Shown here: piece after piece, positions 1-9,089 of the stretch | Numbering within the stretch: the stretch's first letter is position 1 | Layout of the letters: every line of letters begins with the position of its first letter | DNA from: Anaerorhabdus sp964386325 | GTDB taxonomy: Bacteria > Bacillota_I > Bacilli_A > Erysipelotrichales > Erysipelotrichaceae | NCBI GenBank assembly: GCA_964386325.1 | Contig: CAYLQY010000008.1 | Span: 62,001-126,000, forward strand | DNA: 64,000 nt | Direction of reading: 5' to 3' | Made by a program: the position numbers and the translations under genes | The notes under the pieces: generated by a model | Database searches by the model: none | What the model was told of the DNA's origin: nothing | Seen by the model: only the letters and a program-made list of their open reading frames with translations

Positions 1-854
1 AATAATCCATCAATTTTCCCATAGACTGTATATGCTGCAATCGTATCAGTTCCAAAAGAGTTAATACTACTTTGTATAAATATATTAGAAATAGAATACA
101 TCGTTGATTGAATACCAGCAGGAAAACCAATATAAACTACCTTCTGAAGTATTTCCCCATCAAAACGTAATTTTTTGAATTCAAAACGGTGTAAATCATT
201 GGTTCTTGATAATGAGAATAATACTAAACATGCACTACAAAACTGTGAAATAATTGTCGCAAAGGCTACACCTTGGACTCCTAATCCAAAAACTCTTACA
301 AATATAATATCGAGTACAACATTAATAATTGTTGAGCATATCAAAAAATAAAGTGGTTTCTTAGAATCCCCTATCGCATTTAATATACCCGCACCAATAT
401 TATAAGTAAGTGAAAAAATTGAACCAAAAAAGTAAATACGGATATAATCCAATGACAACGTAAAAATAGCTTCTGGTTCACCCATCATTTTTAACGCTGA
501 CGGGGCAAAGAAATATCCTAAAACCATTAAAATAATTCCAAATGTAATCGCTAATAATATTGCAGTGTGTACCGCCTTCGATGTTTTCTCTTTATTCTTA
601 GCTCCATAATATCTCGAAATAATGATGCTTGCTCCTGAAGATATTCCTAGAAAAAAGCCAACAAGAAAGTTAATTATCTGAGCACTTGAACCACCCACTG
701 CTGCCAACGCATTTGAACCAACATATTGTCCAACAATAACCGCATCAACAGTATTATATAATTGTTGAAAAAAAGACCCCAATAAAATTGGGAAAAAGAA
801 GATTAAAATTTGTTTCCAAATAACGCCTTCTGTTATTTTATTAATCCGTTCCAT
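1..854 (-). CDS. MATE family efflux transporter (3' end cut by window edge)
   Basis: Reading inward from the ATG, the protein starts MERINKITEGVIWKQILIFF and continues as an almost unbroken series of hydrophobic helices (about six in the 284 residues visible). The N-terminal run QQLYNTVDAVIVGQYVG, then an AAVGGS segment and an ISSGASIIISRYYGAK loop, is typical of the DinF/NorM-like MATE exporters, which use ion gradients to expel cationic drugs or metabolites across the membrane. Family members are about 450 residues, so roughly the last third lies outside the window. A strong ribosome site (AAGGGGG) precedes the ATG. It is divergent from the PHP phosphatase. The substrate cannot be told from sequence. 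Confidence 0.9.
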   Translation of the reverse strand, partial: MERINKITEGVIWKQILIFFFPILLGSFFQQLYNTVDAVIVGQYVGSNALAAVGGSSAQIINFLVGFFLGISSGASIIISRYYGAKNKEKTSKAVHTAILLAITFGIILMVLGYFFAPSALKMMGEPEAIFTLSLDYIRIYFFGSIFSLTYNIGAGILNAIGDSKKPLYFLICSTIINVVLDIIFVRVFGLGVQGVAFATIISQFCSACLVLFSLSRTNDLHRFEFKKLRFDGEILQKVVYIGFPAGIQSTMYSISNIFIQSSINSFGTDTIAAYTVYGKIDGL

Positions 855-918
855 CCGCTTTCCCCCTTACTTAAAAACGTTAGATATAGTCTATCATTTT
901 TTACACAAATCATACAAT

Positions 919-943
919 CATTTTCTTTCGAAAATGTTATAAT
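919..943 (+). promoter_or_regulatory. Inverted repeat next to a TATAAT box upstream of the PHP phosphatase
   Basis: The dyad CATTTTC-N4-GAAAATG (919-936) is followed at once by TATAAT (938-943). No good -35 hexamer is visible at 17 bases, so the dyad may be an operator or activator site. This is inference from position only. Confidence 0.35.
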
Positions 944-984
944 ATCTTTATGTATTTCAAAACGAAATCCTAAGGAGAAAGTAG

Positions 985-1773
985 ATGCAAGATTTTAATA
1001 TTCATAGTCATACAATTCGTTGTTTACACGCTGTTGGAAGCGATGAAGAATATGTTTTAAAAGCAATCGAAGCTGGAATAAAAACACTTGGTTTCAGTGA
1101 TCATGTTCCACTCATTGATGATTGTGGAATGAAGGATCGAATGACCATGGATCAAATTCAGGAATATATTGATTCTGTATTATTCCTTAAAGAAAAATAT
1201 AAGCATCAAATTGATATTAAATTGGGATTTGAATGTGAATATATCATATCCAACCTTGATCACTACAAACAATTATTAAAAACCTGTGATTATCTAATTT
1301 TAGGTCATCATTATGATGAATCAAACAGTGTGGATTATTGTGAATTTTGTGATGATACAAGAGTTCTTCAATATGCTGAAAGTGTATGTACAGCTTTGAG
1401 GTCTGGATTATTCACTTATCTAGCACATCCTGACTATTTTATGTTATCGCGTGATGATTGGTCTCTTGCTTGTACTGAAGCACTCAAAAAAATAATTATT
1501 TGTGCAAAAGAAGAAGGAATACCGGTAGAAATCAATTTAAAAGGAATGTCCTATGGAAAGAAAAATTATTCATTTGGAGAATCATTTATCTATCCCAATA
1601 AAAAAACCATTGAGCTAATCATGGAATATCGTCCACGTATTGTTTATGGTTTAGATTGTCACGATCCGCTTCATTACCTAGAAATGCAAAACTACATTAA
1701 ACTGTTTCACCACGAATACCCTGAATTTAATTTACCTTCAGTAAAATTTGAAGAATTAAATATTAAAAAATGA
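985..1773 (+). CDS. PHP-domain phosphatase, HisJ (histidinol-phosphatase) type
   Basis: A 262-residue protein of the polymerase-and-histidinol-phosphatase (PHP) family, a trinuclear-metal TIM-like fold. The N-terminal metal motif HSH (H7, H9) is present, followed by GFSDHVPL, EYI near residue 85, GHHY near 108, AHPD near 148 and GLDCHD near the end, which supply the expected His, Asp and Glu ligands. HisJ removes phosphate from histidinol phosphate, but no other his genes lie nearby and PHP proteins also act on other phosphate esters, so the substrate is unproven. The ATG is preceded by AAGGAGAAAG. A terminator shared with the convergent patatin gene follows the stop. Confidence 0.85.
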   Translation: MQDFNIHSHTIRCLHAVGSDEEYVLKAIEAGIKTLGFSDHVPLIDDCGMKDRMTMDQIQEYIDSVLFLKEKYKHQIDIKLGFECEYIISNLDHYKQLLKTCDYLILGHHYDESNSVDYCEFCDDTRVLQYAESVCTALRSGLFTYLAHPDYFMLSRDDWSLACTEALKKIIICAKEEGIPVEINLKGMSYGKKNYSFGESFIYPNKKTIELIMEYRPRIVYGLDCHDPLHYLEMQNYIKLFHHEYPEFNLPSVKFEELNIKK

Positions 1774-1794
1774 TTTCTAACGGAATCATTTTTT
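1765..1794. terminator. Bidirectional rho-independent terminator
   Basis: The stem AAAAAATGATT / AATCATTTTTT sits between two convergent genes and reads into T-runs in both directions. It overlaps the stop codon of the PHP gene. Confidence 0.75.
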
Positions 1795-2644
1795 ATTGTT
1801 CTCTTATAAATTTTAATATTTCATCAATTTGATTTTTAGTTACCTCGTATCCTAATTGATAAATTGCTTCAAGTTTTGTTTTATCTTTTTCAATACGACT
1901 AACATTCAAACTTTCTTGTGGTCGAATTACTAGAATATTCCCTCTTGCTTCTTGCTCATCAATGTACTCTATTTCTTCATTATAGGCAAGATGGCGGTTC
2001 TTAAGTAAGTTATACATCTTAGGATACTTACGGTATAAAACTTTTGCTAACCATGCAATTTTATTTTCAGACTTGCGATATTCTTTTGGTTGTGTAAGCA
2101 CCACAATATTTTTTGCGTATCCATCTTCTTCGATTTTCTTTAATGGGATAGAATCTATAATTCCCCCATCTAAATATTTATTACCATTAATGTCTACAAT
2201 TCTCGACACAAATGGTAAGGATGCAGATGCACGTAAATTATCAATATCTTCATTCATATCTTTCAACAAATGATATTCTGCTTTACCTGTTTCAACATTT
2301 GTAACTGTAGAATACAATTTAGTTTCACTTGAATTATATGTTTCGTGGTCAAACGGATAAAGTACATCTGGTATTTCATGATACGCAAATTGTACACCAA
2401 ACATATCACCCGTAGTAATTAAACTATAAATACTACAATAACGTTTATCATCGATATAGTTAACACAGATATCACGTGCACGTTTTCTTTGTTTAGAAAT
2501 ATAGCTACAAGCATGACATGCTCCAGCAGATACTCCTATGATTTCACCGAATTCAATTCCATTATCTAAGAAGCAATCAAGAACACCCGTAGTAAATACA
2601 CCACGCATTCCTCCACCTTCAAGAATCAAACCTACTTTTTCCAT
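1793..2644 (-). CDS. Patatin-like phospholipase
   Basis: A 283-residue cytoplasmic serine hydrolase. The oxyanion motif GGGMRG lies near residue 10, the nucleophile elbow GVSAG (Ser near residue 40) follows, and the catalytic Asp is in the DGG motif of YLDGGIIDSIPL near residue 160, so the Ser-Asp dyad is complete. Size and motif spacing fit the YjjU/RssA-like bacterial patatins, which hydrolyse acyl esters of lipids. No signal peptide is visible. The ATG is preceded by AGGGGGTAGAC. It is the last gene of the minus-strand run that includes the peptide island, 57 bases after the regulator gene. Physiological substrate unknown. Confidence 0.88.
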   Translation of the reverse strand: MEKVGLILEGGGMRGVFTTGVLDCFLDNGIEFGEIIGVSAGACHACSYISKQRKRARDICVNYIDDKRYCSIYSLITTGDMFGVQFAYHEIPDVLYPFDHETYNSSETKLYSTVTNVETGKAEYHLLKDMNEDIDNLRASASLPFVSRIVDINGNKYLDGGIIDSIPLKKIEEDGYAKNIVVLTQPKEYRKSENKIAWLAKVLYRKYPKMYNLLKNRHLAYNEEIEYIDEQEARGNILVIRPQESLNVSRIEKDKTKLEAIYQLGYEVTKNQIDEILKFIREQ

Positions 2645-2701
2645 CTGTCTACCCCCTAGTCACTATGAAATATTTTATCACATCCCACTTATTATTAAAG
2701 A

Positions 2702-3373
2702 CTAAACATGATGTGATTCATTGACATTTCGTAAGTGCATATACACTGTATTTTTAGATATATTAAGCAAATCTGCAACTTTAACCACAGAATCTTTAAT
2801 ATTGAATATCCCATAACTATTTAACGTAGAAATAATTACTTTATTTTTGTTCGCAACCGAAATTGAATTATCTGAATCTACTTTCGCTTTTATGTTTTTC
2901 AATGAAGATTCTATTAACTCACTTGAATTTTCAACAAAACTTTCTTTTGTAGATGGAAAATGAATTTGTTGTTGAGGACTCATAAATAGATTTAGCACAT
3001 CAACAAGTGGTGTATTTAAATATAGATTCATACACAATAAACCAATGATACGGTTATTTTCACCACGAATAGAGATTGTTGCTGATTTTAGTGGTTCACC
3101 TTTTTTATTTGTGCTGAAATATGAAATATTATCTTGTTTAGAATCAACAAGTTGGTCCAACATATCTAAAGCAAGATTAGTGATTGGTGCTCCAATCTTT
3201 CTACCTGTATGTTCACCATTAATAATCGCTACAACAGAGTGTTCATAATCCTCCAAACTATGTAGAACAATTTCATATGCATCTCCTAAATAATTGGCTA
3301 GACCTTGTAAAAAACTAGCATATGAATTCAATATTTGACGATCTATCTCTGTTAATGTAATTGCGTTATTCAA
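2702..3373 (-). CDS. YheO/DauR-type transcriptional regulator (PAS-like plus HTH)
   Basis: A 223-residue protein with the two-part layout of YheO-like regulators: an N-terminal PAS-like sensor domain (roughly residues 10-115) with the family's VLHSLEDYEHSVVAI stretch, and a C-terminal helix-turn-helix (roughly 165-215), VADLLNISKNTVYMHLR. The start is a TTG, chosen because GGGGGAG lies five bases upstream and no ATG fits. Members of this family such as DauR control amino-acid catabolic genes. Its place at the end of the peptidase/aminotransferase run suggests it regulates that island, which is inference. It is 12 bases from the aminotransferase gene. Confidence 0.85.
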   Translation of the reverse strand: MNNAITLTEIDRQILNSYASFLQGLANYLGDAYEIVLHSLEDYEHSVVAIINGEHTGRKIGAPITNLALDMLDQLVDSKQDNISYFSTNKKGEPLKSATISIRGENNRIIGLLCMNLYLNTPLVDVLNLFMSPQQQIHFPSTKESFVENSSELIESSLKNIKAKVDSDNSISVANKNKVIISTLNSYGIFNIKDSVVKVADLLNISKNTVYMHLRNVNESHHV

Positions 3374-3385
3374 AAATACTCCCCC

Positions 3386-4594
3386 TTAGTTGTTCTTGTC
3401 TTGATAGTGCATCAAGGCATTTTTCATCCTATCTAGTATATCAAATATTTTCCAATTATCACGATAAACACCTAAAACAATTCTTAAATGCCCTTCGCCA
3501 CCTATTCCATAATTGACACCATCGTTCACAGAAACCTTTGCTTCTTTCAATAAGTATTTAACAACATCACTTGATTTGCCAAGTTTTGAAACATTAACCC
3601 AGCATAAGAAACCTGATTCTGGTAGTTTCATACTGACATTAGGAATGGAGTTAAATATTTCAAAAGCACGATGTCTTCTCAAATCAAATGCACTTTCAAA
3701 TTCTTTCATGAATCGTGTATCATTCAATGCTGCAAGCACAGCTTGTTGGCAAGATGTATTGGTTGCCCCAATGACTGCTACTGCATTCGCAAACATAGAA
3801 TCCATAATAACATCTGAACAAACAACATATCCCACTCGAAGACCACTTAATCCCATTCCTTTAGAGAATGAGAATACTGTCACTGTTCTTTCAAACATAC
3901 CTGGTAATGCTGCTGGCGTGATGAATTCATTTTCATAACAATAATCTTCAAAGGCTTGATCACAAACTAAAATCAAATCATGATCAATCGCACATTTCGC
4001 AAGTATCTCCAAAGACTTACGATTGAATACTGTAGTAGTTGGATTATTGGGATGTGTCAACAAGATCATCTTTGTTTTAGAAGTGACATGTTTCTCAAAA
4101 GTATCTTCATTAAATTGATAATCTTCATCTTCATTTAAAGGAACAGGAACTACTTTACCACCCATGATTTCAATATCTAAAAAGTTATTTGGATAACTTG
4201 GGGTTGGAATGAGTACTTCATCTCCCTCATTGATAAAAGGTAAGATTGCAAAATACAATCCTGAATCAGATCCTGGAGTAATCAAAATATTGCGTTGGGG
4301 ATCGACTTTTAATTTGTTGAATTTTTCAAGCTTAATTGCAAGTTTATCTTTTAATTCTTGATTACCTACAGGCGCAGTATAGTGAGCAGCTGATGGTCCC
4401 TTTATCGAATTGATTAATGCTTCTTCAACATGTTCGGGTAAACTCTTATCTGGCATAAAAGGATCTGCCCAACCCATAAGTGCAACTCCTTGTTTTTCCA
4501 TTTCTTGATACGAACTTCCTACATCTGCTTTTTCAACTTCCATAAACATTCCACCTTCTGCTTTTTTAAAGGCTTCTATCATTTTCTCTTTCAT
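3386..4594 (-). CDS. PLP-dependent aminotransferase, fold type I (class I/II)
   Basis: About 402 residues. The PLP lysine is in SFSKGMGLSGLRVGY near residue 250, with the upstream THPNNPTTTV and VCDQAFEDY motifs that hold the cofactor. These are standard for aspartate-aminotransferase-like enzymes that swap amino groups between amino acids and 2-oxo acids. An in-frame ATG lies 22 codons further upstream, but the ATG used here has a better ribosome site (AGTGG) and removes a hydrophobic extension not expected in this family. It sits in the peptide island between the guanylate-kinase-like gene and the regulator, consistent with breaking down amino acids released by the peptidases. Substrate unknown. 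Confidence 0.88.
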   Translation of the reverse strand: MKEKMIEAFKKAEGGMFMEVEKADVGSSYQEMEKQGVALMGWADPFMPDKSLPEHVEEALINSIKGPSAAHYTAPVGNQELKDKLAIKLEKFNKLKVDPQRNILITPGSDSGLYFAILPFINEGDEVLIPTPSYPNNFLDIEIMGGKVVPVPLNEDEDYQFNEDTFEKHVTSKTKMILLTHPNNPTTTVFNRKSLEILAKCAIDHDLILVCDQAFEDYCYENEFITPAALPGMFERTVTVFSFSKGMGLSGLRVGYVVCSDVIMDSMFANAVAVIGATNTSCQQAVLAALNDTRFMKEFESAFDLRRHRAFEIFNSIPNVSMKLPESGFLCWVNVSKLGKSSDVVKYLLKEAKVSVNDGVNYGIGGEGHLRIVLGVYRDNWKIFDILDRMKNALMHYQDKNN

Positions 4595-4685
4595 CTTGTT
4601 TTCCACTCTTTCTTTTAAATAAAAGGACTTAAAGTAAAGAGCTATTGAAATATTTCTCAACTCTACATTTTAAGTCCTATCCTAC

Positions 4686-5240
4686 TTATTCAGCTACAAA
4701 TCGTTTAATGTCTTCAACAGCTTCATTAACATTGTCTACTTTTACAGTATGACGGAATAATGGAAGAAGTTCCATTTCCATCTTTGCTTTATTAATTCTG
4801 TGCTTCATTGAAAATTCATTATCGTTGTATCGATCTCGAATTTGTTGTTCAAGGTCTTCCATACTTGACGGTTCGACAAACACACACAATGCATCTGGTA
4901 AAATCAATTTAATTTGGCCAACACCTTGTGCTTCTACGTCAATTAATACATTCTTACCAATACTCAAGAGAAACTCGATTTGCTCACGGCTTGTTCCATA
5001 ATAATAACCATTGAATTCTGTATATTCTAAAATCTTCTTTTCCTTAACTTCTCTGACAAAACTGTCATGTGAAATAAAGTAGTAATCTTGCCCATCAATC
5101 TCATCATCTCTTTTAGGACGTGTAGTGAGTGATTTACAATAATTTAAGTCTAGTTCTTTATCTTCTAACAAAGCTCGAACAATTGGTTTTTTACCAACAC
5201 TGCTGGCACCAGTTAAAACAATAACATACGGTTTTTTCAT
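4686..5240 (-). CDS. Guanylate-kinase-like protein with altered P-loop
   Basis: A 184-residue protein of guanylate kinase fold and near-family length. The GMP-binding side looks intact: TTRPKRDDEIDGQDY near residue 39, YTEFNGYYYGT near 78 and LIDVEAQG near 100. The ATP-binding P-loop is odd. Where guanylate kinases have GPSGVGKGT or GPSGAGKST, this protein reads GASSVGKKP (residues 11-19), so the Mg-coordinating Thr is replaced by Pro and the preceding residue by Lys. The lid also lacks the usual arginine-rich run. It may be a weak kinase or a GMP-binding regulatory protein. It lies inside the peptidase operon, ten bases after an M24 gene, with a strong AGGAGG site. The housekeeping gmk is presumably elsewhere. 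Confidence 0.8.
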   Translation of the reverse strand: MKKPYVIVLTGASSVGKKPIVRALLEDKELDLNYCKSLTTRPKRDDEIDGQDYYFISHDSFVREVKEKKILEYTEFNGYYYGTSREQIEFLLSIGKNVLIDVEAQGVGQIKLILPDALCVFVEPSSMEDLEQQIRDRYNDNEFSMKHRINKAKMEMELLPLFRHTVKVDNVNEAVEDIKRFVAE

Positions 5241-5249
5241 AGTGTCCTC

Positions 5250-6485
5250 CTATTTAACTAAATGGATATGGTCTCTGCCTTTTGCAAGGTAGATACACTT
5301 ATCACCATCAAAGGCAATGGTTTCTTCAGTGAATACATATAAATCTTTACTACTGAATTCAGGTACAAGACGTTTTGTATTTAACTCAAGTGCGTAACAT
5401 GTATTCTTGTAAAGTGGATAATCACCTTTAACTTTTATTTCTTTTTGTTCATTAAACAAACCAATTGTAGGTCCTGGACCATGTCCATAATGACCAATTG
5501 GATGAGTATATAACATTGGTGTAATACCTTCTGCTTTGGCTTGATTTACTGAATTTGTAAATATTTCATTCCCTGTTCTTCCTTCAATGAAATTCTCACA
5601 TACAATATCTTGGAAATGATTGTTTTCTTTAAAGGCTGTCATTAAATAGTCCGGAACCTCAGTTTCACCAATTTGCGGAACATAGGCTAGACGTTGATGA
5701 TCTGTGCATAGTCCAAGATAAATCAAACCGAAGTCAACATGGAGTAAATCGCCTCTTTCAATTGTCACATCATCATAAATAGGTCCAGAATCTTTACGTT
5801 GTAAATCAATTGTTGGCGGGAACCAAAATGGTAATCCTAAACGATTTACTTCTTGTTTCAACCACCACTCTAAATCACGAGTTGTTGTTTTTCCTATTTC
5901 AATTACATTTAAAGAGAATCCTTCATTTACAATATCCATTGCAAGCTCGGCAATTTCTTTATAACGTTCTAATTCTTCTGGTAATCTTGTTTCCAAATAA
6001 CGCAAACAAAGATTTTCTGCACTGACCACCTTATCAAGAATTTCTTGCGGCATTGCCCTAGCAAAATCATCATAGATTGATTTTGTTAATCCATCACCAA
6101 ATGCATAATGACTGGAAAAGTTTAATCCGATTTTAGCTGGATTGATTTTTTCTATAAGTGCACGAATTGCATCAAATTGCTTTTCATCAACATCATTGAA
6201 AACTGATTCATAATATGGATCTAAATCAGAACTAGGTCTACCTGCATTGTATCGTTTAAAACCTTCTTTTGTCTTCGCAAAAATCAAACATGTTAATCGA
6301 CGAGCTGTTGGAAATGATGTTGGTGTAAGAAACTCTAATATTGGATCTTCATTGTATTCTTTCGCAAATACAATCCACATATCAATACCTGCAATTTCCA
6401 TAAGTGCTGGAATTTGTTGTAGTTTCTTTTCTAGCAATTCATCGATAAGTTGATATTGCTCCCTAAGGGTCTTCACTGTTCTCAT
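5250..6485 (-). CDS. M24 family metallopeptidase (Xaa-Pro type), paralogue 1
   Basis: A 411-residue creatinase/prolidase-fold protein: an N-terminal creatinase-like domain (about 1-170) and a C-terminal pita-bread catalytic domain. All five metal ligands of the dinuclear site are visible: Asp in HVDFG, Asp in CTDHQR, His in PIGHYGHGPG, Glu in ALELN and Glu in FTEETIAF. Enzymes of this group cleave Xaa-Pro bonds in the cytoplasm. It is the most divergent of the four M24 copies here: it lacks the HETHDGG motif of two of them and has HYGHGPGPT instead. It follows the MFS gene by four bases and has an AAAGGA ribosome site. Confidence 0.92.
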   Translation of the reverse strand: MRTVKTLREQYQLIDELLEKKLQQIPALMEIAGIDMWIVFAKEYNEDPILEFLTPTSFPTARRLTCLIFAKTKEGFKRYNAGRPSSDLDPYYESVFNDVDEKQFDAIRALIEKINPAKIGLNFSSHYAFGDGLTKSIYDDFARAMPQEILDKVVSAENLCLRYLETRLPEELERYKEIAELAMDIVNEGFSLNVIEIGKTTTRDLEWWLKQEVNRLGLPFWFPPTIDLQRKDSGPIYDDVTIERGDLLHVDFGLIYLGLCTDHQRLAYVPQIGETEVPDYLMTAFKENNHFQDIVCENFIEGRTGNEIFTNSVNQAKAEGITPMLYTHPIGHYGHGPGPTIGLFNEQKEIKVKGDYPLYKNTCYALELNTKRLVPEFSSKDLYVFTEETIAFDGDKCIYLAKGRDHIHLVK

Positions 6486-6489
6486 ATTA

Positions 6490-7677
6490 TTATCCTTTCA
6501 TTGATAATCGATTGGTTAAACCAATTAATACCGCTATGCATAAGAAGCATACAGCTGTTATTAGAAATGAAATTGATGGACCTAAATCATAGATAAATCC
6601 TGCAAACAAAGATCCACATACCATCCCTAATGAATTCACAGAACTATAAAATCCCATGATTTGTCCATTACTTTTAGGTGTTGTCTGAAGTGAAACAATT
6701 TGTTGTTGGAGTGGTGTTACGATCGCAACTAAAGCAAAATAGATTATTGCCACAACAACAAAGATAAACAATTCTTTTGTACCTGCCACAAAGAAGGCCA
6801 CGATACTTGTTAACGCATATACATAGACAAGTGTTTTTTTAATCGTCGTATTTTTCATAAGCCACATACAAATCGTTACATTCGCAAGTAATGCAATAAT
6901 TCCTATTACTGCTTTCAACAATCCGTTGTATGCCGGTAAAAATCCATACACATCTTTTATATAATAATTGAAACATTGATCAAATGCTGTAATTCCAAAT
7001 GATGCAATGATAATAGCTACAAAAAAGATGACTAATTGTTTTGTTAAGTATTTATGTATTCCAATAAATGAAGCAAATGGATTGGCATTTTTTATAAACT
7101 CTTTTCCAGTTACTTTCTTTTTCTCATTATCAACATCCTTCAAGAAGATAAAGAAGAGTATTCCTGATAATGCAAGCAATAAAACTTGCGAACCAAAAAG
7201 CAATGGTATTGAGTAAGTACCAATTAACCCACCAATCAAATAGCCTAGCGGGCCACATACTGATTGAATTGTTGCATTAATTACAAGATTTCTTCCACGG
7301 TTTTCCAAGTCACATACATCAATAATATATGTAAGCTGACAAACACTAATTCCACCGATAAAGAATCCAGATATTAATCGCGCGATTACAAAATCGAATT
7401 CCGTATGCATACCACTCATAACCCATTGACCAACTGCGTACCCTACACAACATAAAGCTAACACTTTTACTCTTCCTATTAAATCACTCACCTTTCCCCA
7501 AAAAGGTGCAAATAAGAAATAAGTAAGTGACATTGACGCAAACGCTACTCCAAACATATAACTATGAAATTTCAAGTCGCTAATTAATGTTGGTGTTACT
7601 GGATGCGCAAAATTCGCCGCAAGTGTTTGTAGAATAATTAAAATAAAATAACGCTTTAAAGAAACTTTGGAACTCAT
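6490..7677 (-). CDS. Major facilitator superfamily transporter
   Basis: A 395-residue membrane protein with twelve predicted helices and the MFS signature loop between helices 2 and 3 (FWGKVSDLIGRVKVL). The C-terminal half has a weaker copy of the loop pattern. It overlaps the end of pepD by four bases (ATGA) and is followed after four bases by an M24 peptidase, so it belongs to the peptide operon. Likely roles are uptake of small peptides or export of excess amino acids released from them. Direction and substrate cannot be read from the sequence. Confidence 0.88.
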   Translation of the reverse strand: MSSKVSLKRYFILIILQTLAANFAHPVTPTLISDLKFHSYMFGVAFASMSLTYFLFAPFWGKVSDLIGRVKVLALCCVGYAVGQWVMSGMHTEFDFVIARLISGFFIGGISVCQLTYIIDVCDLENRGRNLVINATIQSVCGPLGYLIGGLIGTYSIPLLFGSQVLLLALSGILFFIFLKDVDNEKKKVTGKEFIKNANPFASFIGIHKYLTKQLVIFFVAIIIASFGITAFDQCFNYYIKDVYGFLPAYNGLLKAVIGIIALLANVTICMWLMKNTTIKKTLVYVYALTSIVAFFVAGTKELFIFVVVAIIYFALVAIVTPLQQQIVSLQTTPKSNGQIMGFYSSVNSLGMVCGSLFAGFIYDLGPSISFLITAVCFLCIAVLIGLTNRLSMKG

Positions 7678-9089
7678 AATCTCTTTAATACATTAACTAA
7701 CACATCATACATGCGATCAAATGATTCAAGTTGAAGTGTTTCTTGTGGGGTGTGAACATGTTTCATACATGGACCAAGATTCGCAATATTTGGATTATCT
7801 AAAATACTTTCAAGTATTCCACATTCATTTCCACCATGTGCTGCAACCTTTTCCATTTCTTTACCCGTCATGTCTTTATATGTTTCACAGATAGTATCTC
7901 TTAACGGATTAACCTCTTTATAACGCCATCCTGGATAGCTTGAATCTGTTGACATTGAATATTCAAATAAATCACATAACTCTCTAATCGAATATGTCAT
8001 TTCATCAATACTTTCATTGTAAGCACTTCTTAATGACAAATGAATAACAATGGATACATCATTGCAAGAAATAACACCAACATTCAATGATGTTAATGTA
8101 AGTCCTGGAATATTAATACTCTTTGAAATCAAGCCATTTGGCAATAAGTACAAGAAACGAATAAATTGTTTTGTATTAAATTTTGACATTGATTGAGTTA
8201 CTGATTCTTCTTCAACCAATAATTTAAATCCAGCATCTGAAAATTCTAATAATGTGAATATATCTTGTTCTTGTTTTTTAATAATCGCAAGAACTTGATC
8301 ATGATCTTTTTCTTCATATGCAATTACAGTGTCATTTTCTCTAGGAATAGCGTTATCTTTAGAACCACCTTCAATAGACACCAAACGAATGTCTACTTCT
8401 TTTTGAAGATGATATAAGACTCTTCCAATAATTTTATTACTATTTCCTAATTCTTTATCAATGCTGCCCCCACTATGTCCACCTTGTAAACCACGCACCA
8501 TAATGCGGAGTCCCTTGGTGTGAACAGGTTGACAACCCATTGGTATCTTTATTTCAACACGTCTTCCACCAGCTGATGAAAGAAGTGTTTTTTCATCGCC
8601 ACCATCTAGACTAATTGCATTCTTAGCTTTGAAGTATTCTGACTTTAAATTCATTGCTCCAAAAAGTCCAACTTCTTCTTGAACAGTAAATACGCATTCT
8701 AACGCTGGATGCTCAAGTGTTTTATCTTCAAGAATCGCAAGCATGTACGCAGTACCAATACCATCATCTGCACCTAGTGTTGTTCCATTCGCTTTAATCC
8801 AACCATCTTCCATTTCGATAATCTCAATTGGATCTTTAGAAAAGTCATGATTACTATCTTTATTTTTTTCATCAACCATATCCATATGTGCTTGAAGCAT
8901 CACTGTCTCATGATCTTCATATCCAGGTGTTGCATCTTTATAGATAACAACATTGTACATATCATCTTGAATTACTTTTAAATCATTCTTTTTTGCAAAT
9001 TCAACTAAGTAATCACTTAATTGTTTTTCATTATATGAACCATGTGGAAACTGACTTGTTTCCTTAAAAAAATCGTAACAACGTGTCAT
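7674..9089 (-). CDS. pepD: Aminoacyl-histidine dipeptidase (Xaa-His dipeptidase, M20C)
   Basis: About 471 residues from the ATG that overlaps the upstream stop in TAATG. An in-frame codon upstream would give an 18-residue extension inside the previous gene and is rejected because GAGGGTG stands just before this ATG. Dizinc ligands of the M20 family are visible: QAHMDMV, TLGADDGIGT, the general base pair in VQEEVG, LDGGDE, and the C-terminal HGGNECG that marks the PepD subgroup. A lid/dimer domain lies between roughly 200 and 385. PepD hydrolyses dipeptides, including those with histidine, in the cytoplasm. It sits between an M24 peptidase and the MFS gene. Confidence 0.93.
   Translation of the reverse strand: MTRCYDFFKETSQFPHGSYNEKQLSDYLVEFAKKNDLKVIQDDMYNVVIYKDATPGYEDHETVMLQAHMDMVDEKNKDSNHDFSKDPIEIIEMEDGWIKANGTTLGADDGIGTAYMLAILEDKTLEHPALECVFTVQEEVGLFGAMNLKSEYFKAKNAISLDGGDEKTLLSSAGGRRVEIKIPMGCQPVHTKGLRIMVRGLQGGHSGGSIDKELGNSNKIIGRVLYHLQKEVDIRLVSIEGGSKDNAIPRENDTVIAYEEKDHDQVLAIIKKQEQDIFTLLEFSDAGFKLLVEEESVTQSMSKFNTKQFIRFLYLLPNGLISKSINIPGLTLTSLNVGVISCNDVSIVIHLSLRSAYNESIDEMTYSIRELCDLFEYSMSTDSSYPGWRYKEVNPLRDTICETYKDMTGKEMEKVAAHGGNECGILESILDNPNIANLGPCMKHVHTPQETLQLESFDRMYDVLVNVLKRL

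Noticed and set aside
810..998. Reading frame of 62 codons on the plus strand
   Set aside because: It is antisense to the MATE start and covers the promoter region of the PHP gene; no ribosome site.
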